In this document: positions 9,730-20,303 of the stretch, one piece after another
Layout of the letters: each line of letters begins with the position of its first letter
How positions within the stretch are numbered: position 1 is the first letter of the stretch
Assembly (NCBI RefSeq): GCF_001655055.1
Contig: NZ_LXEW01000017.1
Location: forward strand, 1 to 64,000
Source of the DNA: Providencia heimbachae ATCC 35613
GTDB lineage: Bacteria > Pseudomonadota > Gammaproteobacteria > Enterobacterales > Enterobacteriaceae
DNA: 64,000 nucleotides
Reading direction: 5' to 3'
Translations under genes and position numbers: made by a program
Notes under the pieces: generated by a model
Seen by the model: only the letters and a program-made list of their open reading frames with translations
Database searches by the model: none
What the model was told of the DNA's origin: nothing

Positions 9730-10139
9730 AATCGTTATTTAGTTGTTAACTTACTGTTATTGATAATGATGCAAATAGGTTTGTTTTTTTAAAAGATTAA
9801 CAAAAAATATAACTTTCTTTTAAACACTCGAAAAAAGAATATTTAATTTATAATAGTATCTTATTTTCGATTTATTATGAATTTTATTAATAAAAGAACC
9901 TATCTCAACTAATTGTCAATTTGCCGATAATTAAAATACATTTAAATCACTAAAATTGATTTACTACCAATTTATACTTTTTGGCACATAATGCCTTTTA
10001 TCTCTTATTTCCTATTTTAGAATAAGGCAAAAAAATAACATTAAGTAACCATAAGCTCAGTATAGAGCATAGCGAGTGAGTGTGTTGGAATACCGTATAG
10101 CGGCTTCAAGCATTTTTTACGAATAAATACCCAGATAAT

Positions 10140-10229
10140 AAAAAACCCGTATTCACAATGGAATACGGGCTTCCGTCTCTTACTTAATGCTACCCCACAT
10201 ATTTCAATATACGGGGTAAAAACATCTCA
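10140..10229 (-). ncRNA. Candidate 3'-UTR small RNA of sucD (SdhX/RybD-like)
   Basis: E. coli releases the SdhX (RybD) small RNA from the sucD 3' UTR. Here the 90 nt between the sucD stop and terminator hold a 12-pair hairpin (10191-10202 with 10207-10218, TTCA loop on the plus strand). Two of its pairs are G-U wobbles only in the minus-strand RNA. The intrinsic terminator forms the 3' end. The hairpin is seen; the small RNA is inferred from position. Confidence 0.4.
10146..10169 (-). terminator. Terminator of the sdh-suc operon
   Basis: 9-bp perfect stem (CCCGTATTC / GAATACGGG) with a 6-nt loop, followed on the minus strand by six Ts. It lies 60 bp beyond the sucD stop and closes the eight-gene TCA operon. 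Confidence 0.88.
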
Positions 10230-11102
10230 CTACTTGTTCAGTAATGCGGTAACCGCATCGCCAATGTCTGCAAGGCTACGAACAGTCTTCACGCCTGCGG
10301 CTTCTAACGCAGCAAACTTCTCATCTGCTGTACCTTTACCACCTGCGATAATTGCGCCAGCATGACCCATACGCTTACCTTTAGGTGCAGTCACACCAGC
10401 AATATAAGCAACAACCGGTTTAGTCACGTGGTCTTTGATATATGCTGCAGCTTCTTCTTCCGCGTTACCACCAATTTCGCCGATCATGACGATCGCTTCA
10501 GTTTGTGGATCTTCTTGGAATAATTTCAGGATATCAATAAAGTTAGAACCTGGAATTGGGTCACCACCGATACCAACACAAGTCGATTGACCTAAGCCTG
10601 CATCCGTTGTTTGCTTAACCGCTTCATAAGTCAGCGTTCCTGAACGAGAAACGATACCGACTTTACCCGGCATATGGATGTGACCAGGTTGAATACCAAT
10701 TTTACACTGGCCTGGAGTGATAACACCCGGACAGTTTGGACCGATCATGCGAACACCTGCTTCGTCCAATTTCACTTTTATCGTCAACATATCCAACGTT
10801 GGGATACCTTCAGTAATCGTGATAATCAGCTTAATACCTGCATCGATAGCTTCTAAAATAGAATCTTTACAGAATGATGCAGGAACATAGATAACAGAGG
10901 CTGTCGCACCGGTTGCTTCAACAGCTTCACGAACAGTGTTGAAAACTGGCAGGCCTAAATGGGTTGTGCCGCCTTTACCCGGCGTCACACCACCAACCAT
11001 TTTTGTACCGTAAGCTATCGCTTGTTCTGAGTGGAATGTACCTTGACCACCCGTGAAACCTTGGCAAATTACTTTGGTGTTTTTATCGATTAAAATAGAC
11101 AT
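10230..11102 (-). CDS. sucD: Succinyl-CoA synthetase alpha subunit
   Basis: ADP-forming succinate-CoA ligase alpha chain, 290 residues. The N-terminal CoA-binding Rossmann domain begins [18 protein letters not shown]. The phosphohistidine lies in [10 protein letters not shown] (about residue 247). It converts succinyl-CoA to succinate with nucleotide phosphorylation in the TCA cycle, as a heterotetramer with SucC. The sucC stop overlaps its ATG by 1 bp. Confidence 0.97.
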   Translation of the reverse strand: MSILIDKNTKVICQGFTGGQGTFHSEQAIAYGTKMVGGVTPGKGGTTHLGLPVFNTVREAVEATGATASVIYVPASFCKDSILEAIDAGIKLIITITEGIPTLDMLTIKVKLDEAGVRMIGPNCPGVITPGQCKIGIQPGHIHMPGKVGIVSRSGTLTYEAVKQTTDAGLGQSTCVGIGGDPIPGSNFIDILKLFQEDPQTEAIVMIGEIGGNAEEEAAAYIKDHVTKPVVAYIAGVTAPKGKRMGHAGAIIAGGKGTADEKFAALEAAGVKTVRSLADIGDAVTALLNK

Positions 11103-12268
11103 TATTTAGCCTCCGCTGCTGCTACTGCTTTTTTAGCTGCATCAGTCAGGCTGCTAGCAGCGATAATATTTAATCCGCTGTCTGCCAATTTCTTCGCGCC
11201 TAACTCTGCATTGTTACCTTCTAAACGCACAACAACTGGTACATTTACACCAACTTCTTCTACTGCACCAATGATGCCGTCTGCAATCAGGTCGCAGCGA
11301 ACGATACCACCAAAGATGTTAACAAAAACCGCTTTCACGTTTTCATCTGAAAGAATGATTTTAAACGCTTCAGTTACACGTTCTTTTGTTGCACCGCCGC
11401 CAACATCTAAGAAGTTAGCTGGCGCGCCACCGTGCAGTTTAACGATATCCATGGTACCCATTGCTAGGCCCGCACCGTTAACCATGCAACCGATGTTGCC
11501 ATCAAGTGCAACATAGTTCAGTTCCCACTCTGCCGCTTGTGCTTCACGGGCATCTTCTTGGGAAGCATCACGCATTTCGCGCATTTCTGGTTGGCGATAC
11601 AATGCGTTGCTATCAATACCCAATTTGCCGTCTAAGCAAATCAAGTCACCTTCAGTATTAATAACTAATGGGTTGATTTCTGCTAATGCAAGGTCGCGCT
11701 CAAGGAATAATGTTGCCAGACCCATGAAAATTTTAGCAAATTGGCTAACTTGTTTACCTGTTAAACCCAATTTAAACGCTAATTCACGGCCTTGGAAAGG
11801 CATTGGACCTGTCAGCGGGTCGATAATTGCTTTATGAATCAATTCTGGTGTTTCTTCAGCAACTTTCTCGATTTCCACGCCACCTTCAGTCGATGCCATG
11901 AACACCACACGACGTGTGCTACGGTCAACAACGGCACCTAAATAAAGTTCTTTTGCAATATCCGTCGCTGTTTCAACAAGAATTTGATTGACTGGCTGGC
12001 CGTTTGCATCTGTTTGATAGGTCACTAATTTTTGACCTAACCATTTTTCAGCAAATGCGCTGACATCATTGATATCACTAGTGACTTTAACGCCGCCAGC
12101 TTTACCGCGTCCACCTGCGTGAACTTGGCATTTAATCACCCATGGGCCATTACCAATTTTCTTAGCAGCCTCTACGGTTTCCGCGACTGATGAACAGGCA
12201 TAACCTGTTGGTGCAGGCATCCCATAACGTGCAAACAACTGTTTTGCCTGATACTCGTGTAAATTCAT
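11102..12268 (-). CDS. sucC: Succinyl-CoA synthetase beta subunit
   Basis: Beta chain of 388 residues, equal to E. coli SucC. The N-terminal ATP-grasp domain ([16 protein letters not shown], then [12 protein letters not shown]) binds nucleotide. The C-terminal domain contains [15 protein letters not shown] and the conserved [13 protein letters not shown] segment. Third of the four suc genes. It follows sucB by 132 bp. Confidence 0.97.
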   Translation of the reverse strand: MNLHEYQAKQLFARYGMPAPTGYACSSVAETVEAAKKIGNGPWVIKCQVHAGGRGKAGGVKVTSDINDVSAFAEKWLGQKLVTYQTDANGQPVNQILVETATDIAKELYLGAVVDRSTRRVVFMASTEGGVEIEKVAEETPELIHKAIIDPLTGPMPFQGRELAFKLGLTGKQVSQFAKIFMGLATLFLERDLALAEINPLVINTEGDLICLDGKLGIDSNALYRQPEMREMRDASQEDAREAQAAEWELNYVALDGNIGCMVNGAGLAMGTMDIVKLHGGAPANFLDVGGGATKERVTEAFKIILSDENVKAVFVNIFGGIVRCDLIADGIIGAVEEVGVNVPVVVRLEGNNAELGAKKLADSGLNIIAASSLTDAAKKAVAAAEAK

Positions 12269-12400
12269 GATGTTCTATCCATAATTGAGTCTGAAGAGGC
12301 GTTTATTCGCCTCCTGCAATTGTTACTGATTTAGCAACCAGCGAACTGGTTGCATCGGTTACTTCAGACCGGGCAGGTTGTACCCTGCCCTGTTATGTTG

Positions 12401-13612
12401 CTATACGTCCAGCAGTAAACGAGTTGGATCTTCCAGCATATCTTTGATAGCAACTAAGAAGCCGACTGATTCACGACCATCAACCAAACGGTGATCATAA
12501 GACAGGGCTAAGTACATCATAGGAAGAATTTCCACCTTACCATTTACAGCCATAGGGCGGTCTTTAATGGCATGCATGCCTAAAATTGCGCTCTGTGGTG
12601 GGTTAATGATAGGTGTGGACATCAGAGAACCGAATACACCGCCGTTAGTGATAGTGAAATTACCACCCGTCAAGTCTTCAACAGTTAATTTACCGTCACG
12701 ACCTTTAACAGCCAGTTCTTTAATATTTTTCTCGATATCAGCCATGCTCATTGCATCAACATCACGCAGAACCGGAGTTACCAGACCACGAGGTGTTGAA
12801 ACCGCGATACTGATATCAAAATAGTTATGGTAAACCACGTCAGTACCATCGATAGAAGCATTCACTTCTGGATAACGCTTCAGTGCTTCAACCGCAGCTT
12901 TAATATAGAAAGACATAAAACCTAAGCGAACACCGTGGCGTTTTTCAAAGGCTTCACCGTACTGGGTACGTAAGTCTTTAATTGGTTGCATATTGATTTC
13001 ATTGAATGTCGTCAACATTGCAGTGGTGTTTTTCGCTTCAAGTAGACGCTCAGCAATACGCTTACGTAAACGTGTCATTGGAACGCGTTTTTCGCTACGA
13101 TGAGCCAGTGGCGCAGCCGGTGCTGCCGGTGCTTGCGCCGCTGGAGCTGCAGGTTTATTGCTAGACAGATGTTTCTCAACGTCTTCACGCGTTAAACGAC
13201 CACCAACGCCCGTGCCTTTAATATCAGCAGGGTTCAAACCATGCTCTGCAACTAAACGGCGAATTGCTGGCGTTAGCGCATCATTACTTTCCGCTTCTAA
13301 GCTTGCAGTTTGGCGTTGTGCAGGCGTTGATTCCTGAGATCCTTTAACTTCAGCAGCGATACCGGTGCTATCACCTAAACGAATACGACCTAATAGCTGT
13401 TTAGATAAAACAGTTGCGCCTTCTTCTTCTGTAATCGCCTCTAAAATACCCGCTTCACTTGCAGGAACTTCTAAAACAACTTTGTCTGTTTCGATCTCAA
13501 CCAGCACTTCATCACGCTCAACGCTATCACCTGGTTTTTTATGCCAAGTGGCAACCGTGGCATCAGCAACGGATTCAGGAAGATCGGGAACAAGAATTTC
13601 TATGCTACTCAT
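12401..13612 (-). CDS. sucB: 2-oxoglutarate dehydrogenase E2 (dihydrolipoyl succinyltransferase)
   Basis: E2 core of the oxoglutarate dehydrogenase complex, 403 residues. One lipoyl domain (1-77) carries the modified lysine in [12 protein letters not shown] peripheral-subunit-binding domain lies at about 110-145 ([15 protein letters not shown]). An Ala/Pro-rich linker follows, then the acyltransferase domain with the catalytic [10 protein letters not shown] near the C-terminus. It starts 14 bp after sucA with an AAGGAT ribosome site. Confidence 0.97.
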   Translation of the reverse strand: MSSIEILVPDLPESVADATVATWHKKPGDSVERDEVLVEIETDKVVLEVPASEAGILEAITEEEGATVLSKQLLGRIRLGDSTGIAAEVKGSQESTPAQRQTASLEAESNDALTPAIRRLVAEHGLNPADIKGTGVGGRLTREDVEKHLSSNKPAAPAAQAPAAPAAPLAHRSEKRVPMTRLRKRIAERLLEAKNTTAMLTTFNEINMQPIKDLRTQYGEAFEKRHGVRLGFMSFYIKAAVEALKRYPEVNASIDGTDVVYHNYFDISIAVSTPRGLVTPVLRDVDAMSMADIEKNIKELAVKGRDGKLTVEDLTGGNFTITNGGVFGSLMSTPIINPPQSAILGMHAIKDRPMAVNGKVEILPMMYLALSYDHRLVDGRESVGFLVAIKDMLEDPTRLLLDV

Positions 13613-13626
13613 TTTTTATCCTTTAT

Positions 13627-16434
13627 TTATTCAATGTCCAAAGCGTCATTAACCAAGGCTTTTTGCTGTTCTTGGTGAACGGACGTGTAACCAACTGCTG
13701 GAGAAGAAGAAGCAGCTCGGCCTGCATAGCGTAAAGTCGCCCCAGCAGGGATAGCTTCGCGGAAATTATGTTGACTACAATACCAAGCACCTTGGTTTAA
13801 TGGCTCTTCTTGACACCAAACATAGTCTTTCGCATTAGTGAATTGCGCTAATGCTTTTTGGATATCTTCGTGTGGGAACGGATATAACTGTTCAATACGC
13901 ACGATAGCAACGTTAGTTTGTTCATTTTTACGACGCTGTTCTAACAGATCGTAATAGACTTTGCCTGAACACAGCACGACGCGTTTCACATTTTTCGCAT
14001 CGATTGCATCTATTTCACCGATAACCGTTTCAAATGCACCATTCGCTAGCTCATCCATGCTGGATACGGCTAATGGGTGACGTAACAGTGATTTCGGCGA
14101 CATCACAATCAGAGGACGACGCATACCACGTAGAGACTGGCGGCGTAACATGTGATAAACCTGTGCTGGCGTTGATGGCACACACACTTGCATGTTTTGA
14201 TCTGCACACAGTTGCAGGTAACGCTCTAAACGTGCTGAGGAGTGCTCTGGGCCCTGACCTTCATAACCATGAGGCAGTAGCATAACCAGACCACACATAC
14301 GACCCCATTTCTGCTCACCTGAGCTGATAAATTGGTCGATAACCACTTGTGCACAGTTTGCGAAGTCACCGAACTGAGCTTCCCAAATGGTCAGCGTGCG
14401 AGGGTCAGTCGTGGCGTAGCCATATTCAAATGCAAGTACCGCATTTTCAGTCAGGACAGAGTCCCAAACATTAAATGTACCTTGGCCATTATGAACATTT
14501 TGCAGCGGAACATAGACTGAACCGTTAGTTTGGTTATGGACAACTGCATGACGATGGAAGAATGTACCGCGGCCAGCATCTTCACCAGATAAACGAATCG
14601 GGATACCTTCATCAACCAATGTTGCATACGCTAATGTTTCAGCCGCACCCCAATCGAGTAATTTCTCACCTTTCGCCATTTCTAGGCGATCCGCATAAAT
14701 TTTCTCAACACGGGACTGAGCAACAATACCTTCAGGGATTGTACTTAACTTAGTCGCAAGCTCAGTTAGGCGTTTGATATCAATAGTTGATTTATATGAT
14801 GCATCCCACTCATGGTTTAAATATGGCGCCCATGTGTAAGCATTGAGTCCCATTTCACGGTACTCTTCAACCACGCAGTTACCCGCATCTAGTGCATCAC
14901 GGTAAGAATTGACCATTTCAGTCACTTCATTTGCAGACACAACACCGCTTTCAATTAAGCGATCTGCATAAATTTTACGTGGCGTTGGATGCTGTTTGAT
15001 TTTTTGGTACATAATTGGCTGAGTTGCATTTGGCTCATCAGCTTCGTTATGGCCATGACGGCGATAACAGACTAAATCAATCATCACATCGCGTTTGAAT
15101 GTGTTACGGAAATCAAGTGCCAAACGCGTAACAAACGCAACGGCTTCAGGGTCATCCGCATTAACGTGGAAAATTGGCGCCTGCACCATTTTCACGATAT
15201 CCGTACAGTACTCGGTTGAGCGCGTGTCTTTTGGATTTGAAGTGGTAAAACCAATTTGGTTATTAATCACGATACGCATGGTACCGCCAACTTCATAACC
15301 ACGAGCCTGAGACATGTTCAAGGTTTCTTGAACAACGCCTTGACCTGTTACCGCTGAGTCACCATGAATGGTAATCGGTAGAACCATGTTGCTGCGGCCT
15401 TCGTCCAAACGATCACGACGAGCGCGGACAGAACCGATAACAACTGGGCTAACGATTTCAAGGTGAGATGGGTTAAATGCCAATGCCAAGTGAACACGAG
15501 AGCCTGCGGTTTCAAAATCAGAGGAGAAACCTTGGTGATATTTAACGTCACCTGCACTTGAATGGTCTTTATGCTTACCGGCGAATTCATCAAATAACTC
15601 TGCGGGCTTTTTACCTAAAATATTGATCAGGACGTTAAGACGACCACGGTGAGCCATACCCAGAACAACTTCACGGGTATCTTGCTTGCCAGCATGGTGG
15701 ATCAAATCCTTCAACATTGGAACTAAAGCGTCACCACCTTCCAGAGAGAAACGTTTTGCACCCGGGAATTTCGCACCTAAGTAACGCTCAAGGCCTTCGG
15801 CTGCTGTTAATTCAGCTAAGAAACGACGTTTTTCTTCTTTCGAAAATTGCTCAGCAACATTCACAGACTCTAAGCGCTGTTGGATCCAACGTTTTTCTTC
15901 TGTGTTGGTGATGTGCATATATTCTGCGCCGATTGAACCGCAGTAAATGCGCTTCAGCTCTTCATATAGGTCACTTAATTTCATGGTTTCTTTGCCAATA
16001 GCAAAAGAACCCACGTTGAATGTTTCGTTGAAATCTTCTTTGGTTAAGTTATGGAATACGGGATCCAGATCAGGAACAGATTCACGTTTCCAAAGTCCTA
16101 ACGGGTCAAGATTAGCATTTTGGTGTCCGCGGAAGCGGAATGCGTTGATTAATTGCAAAACTTTAACTTGTTTTGCATCGATCGTCGGATCGCTAACAGA
16201 GGTGTGATAACGCGTAGAATCTTTTGCTAAGCGACGGAAATAATCGCGCGCTTGCGAGTGTAATTGCTCACCATTACTGCCTGAACCAGGCAATTGCTGG
16301 AAGATTTCTCTCCATTGAGCATCTACAGATGTAGGGTCAGTCAGATAATCTTCATACAGCTGTTCTATATAAGACTGGTTCGCGCCTGCCAGAAAGCTTG
16401 AATCCAGCCAGTCCTTCATTACGCCGTTCTGCAT
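13627..16434 (-). CDS. sucA: 2-oxoglutarate dehydrogenase E1
   Basis: Thiamine-diphosphate-dependent E1, 935 residues (E. coli 933). It starts MQNGVMKDWLDSSFLAGANQ. It contains the GMAHRGRLNVL signature and the ThDP/Mg segment HGDSAVTGQGVVQETL. The transketolase-like C-terminal half has GQGPEHSSARLERYLQ. It oxidatively decarboxylates 2-oxoglutarate in the TCA cycle. In E. coli the upstream gap carries a sucA promoter but is also read through from sdh. Confidence 0.97.
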   Translation of the reverse strand: MQNGVMKDWLDSSFLAGANQSYIEQLYEDYLTDPTSVDAQWREIFQQLPGSGSNGEQLHSQARDYFRRLAKDSTRYHTSVSDPTIDAKQVKVLQLINAFRFRGHQNANLDPLGLWKRESVPDLDPVFHNLTKEDFNETFNVGSFAIGKETMKLSDLYEELKRIYCGSIGAEYMHITNTEEKRWIQQRLESVNVAEQFSKEEKRRFLAELTAAEGLERYLGAKFPGAKRFSLEGGDALVPMLKDLIHHAGKQDTREVVLGMAHRGRLNVLINILGKKPAELFDEFAGKHKDHSSAGDVKYHQGFSSDFETAGSRVHLALAFNPSHLEIVSPVVIGSVRARRDRLDEGRSNMVLPITIHGDSAVTGQGVVQETLNMSQARGYEVGGTMRIVINNQIGFTTSNPKDTRSTEYCTDIVKMVQAPIFHVNADDPEAVAFVTRLALDFRNTFKRDVMIDLVCYRRHGHNEADEPNATQPIMYQKIKQHPTPRKIYADRLIESGVVSANEVTEMVNSYRDALDAGNCVVEEYREMGLNAYTWAPYLNHEWDASYKSTIDIKRLTELATKLSTIPEGIVAQSRVEKIYADRLEMAKGEKLLDWGAAETLAYATLVDEGIPIRLSGEDAGRGTFFHRHAVVHNQTNGSVYVPLQNVHNGQGTFNVWDSVLTENAVLAFEYGYATTDPRTLTIWEAQFGDFANCAQVVIDQFISSGEQKWGRMCGLVMLLPHGYEGQGPEHSSARLERYLQLCADQNMQVCVPSTPAQVYHMLRRQSLRGMRRPLIVMSPKSLLRHPLAVSSMDELANGAFETVIGEIDAIDAKNVKRVVLCSGKVYYDLLEQRRKNEQTNVAIVRIEQLYPFPHEDIQKALAQFTNAKDYVWCQEEPLNQGAWYCSQHNFREAIPAGATLRYAGRAASSSPAVGYTSVHQEQQKALVNDALDIE

Positions 16435-16501
16435 TGTGATCCCTTAAGCTTTTATAAGCTTTAGTTTTCGCCGTGGTTAACTAATTGTCGCATTTAAGCG
16501 A

Positions 16502-16624
16502 CCTCGATAAAGGTTCTCTTGGACGTGCTTTATGCACGTTCTCACTTTGGGAGGCCCTTATATCAATTGAGGGTTTCCCTTTTAAGGAACCTTTAAAAAC
16601 TGGCTGCGGTTTTTAAAGGTTCCT
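16502..16624. repeat. Cluster of three stem-loops between sdhB and sucA
   Basis: Three successive hairpins. The first is 8 bp around TTTAT at 16522-16542. The second is 10 pairs, GGGAGGCCCT with AGGGTTTCCC, at 16550-16580. The third is a perfect 16-bp inverted repeat, 16585-16600 with 16609-16624 and loop TGGCTGCG. The first two contain G-T wobbles that pair only if the plus strand is transcribed. No U-tract follows, so they are not simple terminators. No homologous copy was seen elsewhere in the window. Confidence 0.6.
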
Positions 16625-16678
16625 CGCTTACGCTCGTGTCTTCATCTTGTTTTGCAGTTGGCTTTTTGCTTTCACTTT

Positions 16679-16745
16679 TTTTACTTTATGCTTAATTTTA
16701 CTGTTGAGGCGCTATTTTACTTTACGCTTTATTTTTACTTTATGT
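16679..16745. repeat. Three direct repeats of TTTTACTTTAYGY
   Basis: Near-identical 13-mers at 16679-16691, 16715-16727 and 16733-16745 lie in the sdhB-sucA gap, upstream of sucA. The spacings are 36 and 18 bp, so all start on a multiple of 18. They may be binding sites of an unidentified regulator or AT-rich slippage products. Confidence 0.45.
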
Positions 16746-16768
16746 GTTTATTTCGTGCTATTGCTTGT

Positions 16769-16800
16769 TTAGCCTGCGATACCAAGGCATCGCAGGCTAA
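16769..16800 (-). terminator. Hairpin downstream of sdhB
   Basis: Perfect 12-bp inverted repeat (TTAGCCTGCGAT / ATCGCAGGCTAA) with an 8-nt loop, 10 bp past the sdhB stop. No U-tract follows, so it more likely stabilises the sdh mRNA 3' end or sets partial read-through into sucA than terminates outright. Confidence 0.55.
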
Positions 16801-16809
16801 TATCTGCTT

Positions 16810-17526
16810 TTAAGCACTATGTTTTAGTAACATAGATTTAATATGGCCGATAGCTTTCGTTGGATTTAGTCCTTTAGGGCATACATTGACACAATTCATG
16901 ATGCTATGACAGCGGAAAACACTAAAAGCGTCGTTCAGATCATCTAATCTTGAATCCGTTTCAGTATCTCGACTATCTATCAAGAACCGGTACGCTGCTA
17001 ACAGCCCCGCAGGTCCAATAAATTTGTCCGGATTCCACCAAAACGATGGGCAAGAAGTCGAACAACATGCACACAAAATACACTCATATAGACCATCGAG
17101 TTTTTCACGCTGTGCAGGCGTTTGTAAATTCTCACGCGCAGGTGGATTTTTATTATCATTAAGAAGATACGGACGAATTTTTTCGTATTGGGTATAAAAT
17201 TGTGTCATGTCGATGATCAAGTCACGCACAACTGGCAGACCCGGTAATGGACGGATCACAACTTTCTTCCCACCTTGCATCAACGCGGATAATGGCGTGA
17301 TACAAGCCAGTCCGTTTTTCCCGTTCATGTTCAAACCATCAGAGCCACATACGCCTTCTCGGCAAGAACGACGAAATGAAAGCGTTGGATCCTGTTCTTT
17401 AATCAGAATCAACGCATCCAATAACATCATGTCACGCCCTTCAGGTACTTCAAGGGTGTACTCTTGCATGCGTGGCGCGTTATCCACATCAGGGTTATAG
17501 CGATAAATCGAAAATTGTTGTTTCAT
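16810..17526 (-). CDS. sdhB: Succinate dehydrogenase iron-sulfur subunit
   Basis: 238 residues, as in E. coli. The 2Fe-2S plant-ferredoxin-like domain shows CREGVCGSDG with a further Cys in GLAC. The C-terminal domain carries the 4Fe-4S (CILCACCSTSCP) and 3Fe-4S (CHSIMNCVNVCPKG) ligands. It passes electrons from SdhA to the quinone site. Ribosome site GGAGAAATG. Last gene of sdhCDAB. Confidence 0.97.
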   Translation of the reverse strand: MKQQFSIYRYNPDVDNAPRMQEYTLEVPEGRDMMLLDALILIKEQDPTLSFRRSCREGVCGSDGLNMNGKNGLACITPLSALMQGGKKVVIRPLPGLPVVRDLIIDMTQFYTQYEKIRPYLLNDNKNPPARENLQTPAQREKLDGLYECILCACCSTSCPSFWWNPDKFIGPAGLLAAYRFLIDSRDTETDSRLDDLNDAFSVFRCHSIMNCVNVCPKGLNPTKAIGHIKSMLLKHSA

Positions 17527-17561
17527 AATTCATTTCTCCGCAACTGGATTAACACCACGCA

Positions 17562-19328
17562 TTAGTAGGTACGAATTTTCGGTGGGAAAGCCTCACGCAA
17601 CTTAGGTTGCATGTTCACTTCGCGACGAGTCATCGTTTCAGATTGCGGTAAATACAATGAGTGACATAACCAATTCGCATCATCACGATCTGGGTAGTCA
17701 AAGCGGCTATGTGCGCCACGACTTTCTGTCCGGAAATTAGCGGCTTGTGCTGTCGCATAAGCTGTTTCCATCAGGTTATCCAGTTCTAAACATTCGATGC
17801 GCTGAGTATTGAACTCGGTTGAGGTATCATCAAGACGTGCATTTTGCAGACGCTCACGGATCACTTTCAATTCTTCTAAGCCTTTCGCCATTGCATCACC
17901 TTCACGGAATACCGAGAAATTGTGTTGCATACACGTTTGCAGCGCTTTACGAATTTCAACTGGGTCTTCACCGGTACGTGCATTTTCCCAGCGGTTAAAG
18001 CGAGACATTGCCGCATCGATATCCGATTCAGAAGCATCACGCATTGAACCTTGTTCCATGATGGATTCTTTCAGATGCACACCCACTGAACGGCCAAACA
18101 CCACGAGATCAAGCAATGAGTTACCGCCTAAACGGTTAGCACCATGCACAGATACACAGGCTATTTCACCCACAGCAAACAAACCTGGGATCACTTCATC
18201 TTCGCCTTTTTCGTTATAACGAATAGCTTGACCAGTGACTTTGGTTGGGATCCCCCCCATCATGTAATGACATGTTGGGATGACAGGGATTGGTTCTTTG
18301 ATTGGATCAACGTGAGCAAAAGTACGAGACAACTCAAGGATGCCGGGTAAGCGCGATTCCAGAACATCTTTACCTAAGTGATCCAGTTTCAGTTTAACGT
18401 GTGGTCCCCAAGGACCCTCGCAACCACGACCTTCACGGATTTCAATCATAATTGAACGCGCAACAACATCACGACCGGCGAGGTCTTTGGCGTTTGGTGC
18501 ATAACGTTCCATGAAGCGCTCACCGTCTTTATTCAGCAGGTAACCACCTTCACCACGACAACCTTCAGTCACAAGCACACCTGCACCGGCAATACCGGTT
18601 GGGTGAAATTGCCACATTTCCATGTCTTGCAGAGGAACGCCCGCTCGCGTTGCCATCCCAACACCATCACCCGTATTAATATGCGCATTGGTCGTTGACT
18701 GATAAATACGGCCAGCACCACCGGTTGCTAGAATAGTGGCTTTACCTTTGAAATAAACCAGTTCCCCCGTTTCCATACAGATTGCGGTACAACCAACAAT
18801 ATCACCATCCTGATTTTTAACTAAATCAAGGGCATACCACTCTGAGAAAATGGTTGTGTGGTTTTTTAGGTTTTGCTGATACAGGGTATGTAACAGTGCG
18901 TGACCTGTACGGTCAGCCGCTGCCGCAGTACGTGCTGCCTGCTCACCACCGAAATTTCTAGATTGGCCACCAAATGGACGTTGATAAATTGAGCCGTCAT
19001 CAAGACGCGAGAAAGGCAATCCCATATGTTCTAATTCAAGGACGGCTTCTGGCCCTGTCTTACACATGTATTCGATAGCATCTTGGTCGCCGATATAATC
19101 GGAGCCTTTAACGGTGTCATACATATGCCATTCCCAGTTATCAGGATGTGTATTACCAAGTGCAACAGTAATACCACCTTGCGCTGATACCGTATGAGAA
19201 CGCGTTGGAAAAACTTTAGATAACAAAGCACAAGAGAGGCCTTGTTGAGAAATCTGTAGTGCGGCACGCATACCTGCGCCGCCAGCACCAATAACGATAG
19301 CGTCAAACTCTCTGATTGGCAGATTCAT
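17562..19328 (-). CDS. sdhA: Succinate dehydrogenase flavoprotein subunit
   Basis: 588 residues when started at the ATG at 19328 ([14 protein letters not shown]), the E. coli length. The longer reading that begins four codons upstream is less likely. FAD dinucleotide fold [10 protein letters not shown]. The covalent FAD attachment is His45 in [10 protein letters not shown]. Substrate-binding HPTGIAGAG and the active-site Arg in GRDVVARSI are present. The start shares one base with the sdhD stop (TAATG). Confidence 0.97.
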   Translation of the reverse strand: MNLPIREFDAIVIGAGGAGMRAALQISQQGLSCALLSKVFPTRSHTVSAQGGITVALGNTHPDNWEWHMYDTVKGSDYIGDQDAIEYMCKTGPEAVLELEHMGLPFSRLDDGSIYQRPFGGQSRNFGGEQAARTAAAADRTGHALLHTLYQQNLKNHTTIFSEWYALDLVKNQDGDIVGCTAICMETGELVYFKGKATILATGGAGRIYQSTTNAHINTGDGVGMATRAGVPLQDMEMWQFHPTGIAGAGVLVTEGCRGEGGYLLNKDGERFMERYAPNAKDLAGRDVVARSIMIEIREGRGCEGPWGPHVKLKLDHLGKDVLESRLPGILELSRTFAHVDPIKEPIPVIPTCHYMMGGIPTKVTGQAIRYNEKGEDEVIPGLFAVGEIACVSVHGANRLGGNSLLDLVVFGRSVGVHLKESIMEQGSMRDASESDIDAAMSRFNRWENARTGEDPVEIRKALQTCMQHNFSVFREGDAMAKGLEELKVIRERLQNARLDDTSTEFNTQRIECLELDNLMETAYATAQAANFRTESRGAHSRFDYPDRDDANWLCHSLYLPQSETMTRREVNMQPKLREAFPPKIRTY

Positions 19329-19672
19329 TATGCACCCCACACAACAATTGTTCCGTAAATTAAGTAAGCCAGCAGAGCAACAACGATTGCCAGTTGCAGC
19401 ACTAAGCGCAACGCGATCGGCTTAACATAGTCGGTCAGTACTTGCCACATGCCAATCCAAGCATGCACAAGAATTGAGAACAACGTGAGGATAGTGAATA
19501 CTTTAGTCACAGAGGAAGCGAAGAAGCCACGCCATACTTCATAAGTAATATCATTAATTGCAACGAAGCCAACAATGTAAAGTACGTAGAGTACGATAAC
19601 GATTGCAGAGGCTCGGATGAATAGCCAGTCCTGAATACCAGTACGGCCTAAAGCAGAAGCATTACTTACCAT
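19328..19672 (-). CDS. sdhD: Succinate dehydrogenase membrane anchor SdhD
   Basis: Membrane anchor of 114 residues with three hydrophobic helices. The haem b ligand histidine sits in [16 protein letters not shown], followed by the quinone-site Asp-Tyr pair. With SdhC it binds haem b and ubiquinone. It overlaps the end of sdhC by 7 bp, so translation is coupled. Confidence 0.95.
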   Translation of the reverse strand: MVSNASALGRTGIQDWLFIRASAIVIVLYVLYIVGFVAINDITYEVWRGFFASSVTKVFTILTLFSILVHAWIGMWQVLTDYVKPIALRLVLQLAIVVALLAYLIYGTIVVWGA

Positions 19673-20055
19673 ACGAGTATCCCCGCCAGAATTGCCAGAA
19701 TTACAGTAATAACAAATGTAATTTTTGCAGATGAGTTTCCTGCAGCAAGGGTTTCATCAACACAGCCAAAATCCATCAGCATATGGCGGATACCACCACA
19801 GATGTGGTAAGCCAGTGCAGTCAAGATGCCCCAAAGAATGAACTTAGCAAAAAAGCCAGTCATCATTTCAGACGCGTATTGAAAACCTTCTGGAGAGGAG
19901 ATAGATATCCCTAGCAACCAAAGCAGAATACCAACTGCGATGAGAGTAATGACGCCAGAGACACGGTGCAAGATCGACGATATTGCAGTGATCGGGAAAT
20001 GAATCGTCTGCAAATCTAGGTTGACAGGTCTTTGTTTTTTCACAATTTTGCCCAC
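19666..20055 (-). CDS. sdhC: Succinate dehydrogenase cytochrome b556 subunit SdhC
   Basis: I choose the GTG at 20055, preceded by AAAGAG. This gives 129 residues beginning [16 protein letters not shown], the same length as E. coli SdhC. A frame extension upstream to 20127 has no family match. Three membrane helices are present, with the haem ligand His in [13 protein letters not shown]. The residues after that His (CG) differ from the VV of E. coli. First gene of the TCA operon. Confidence 0.93.
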   Translation of the reverse strand: MGKIVKKQRPVNLDLQTIHFPITAISSILHRVSGVITLIAVGILLWLLGISISSPEGFQYASEMMTGFFAKFILWGILTALAYHICGGIRHMLMDFGCVDETLAAGNSSAKITFVITVILAILAGILVW

Positions 20056-20221
20056 ACAGCTCTTTATTATTTTCCATCCTCCGGACCTGGGGTGGAAATC
20101 AGACAGCGACAGGGGTACTAAATGCAACTTAACACAAACTGTAATCCATCATGTTTAAATAAAGCTGCATACTGATCACGCTGGGAACTCCTACTACAGG
20201 GTAATCCGGAGACCTGCCGCC

Positions 20222-20250
20222 AGTATAAAGTCTTCACATAGCTATTACAA
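20222..20250 (-). promoter_or_regulatory. sdhC promoter
   Basis: On the minus strand TTGTAA and TATACT are separated by exactly 17 bp, about 170 bp upstream of the sdhC GTG. It matches the arrangement of the E. coli sdhC promoter and would drive the whole sdhCDAB-sucABCD run. The long leader leaves room for small-RNA control, which is known in E. coli. Confidence 0.7.
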
Positions 20251-20287
20251 TTCCCACACAAAATGTTTGGGGACATTTAGCCCGAAC

Positions 20288-20303
20288 AGTGAGAAGGATC
20301 ACG
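20288..20303 (-). promoter_or_regulatory. CRP site of the sdh promoter
   Basis: GTGA-N6-TCAC core (20289-20302), about 80 bp upstream of the predicted sdhC transcription start. E. coli sdhC is CRP-activated from a similar distance. Confidence 0.65.

Larger units (their letters stand above)
9373..10145. other. Long AT-rich upstream region of cydA, no gene seen
   Basis: About 770 bp without a credible coding region. The cydA leader just upstream (9395-9470) is richer in GC than the rest. FNR-like and inverted-repeat sites lie near 9676-9729. In E. coli the cydA promoter region is likewise long and controlled by ArcA, FNR and others. E. coli also has mngR-mngA between sucD and cydA. Those genes are absent here. 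Confidence 0.6.

Noticed and set aside
16585-16624. The 16-bp inverted repeat read as an intrinsic terminator
   Set aside because: No U-tract follows on either strand.
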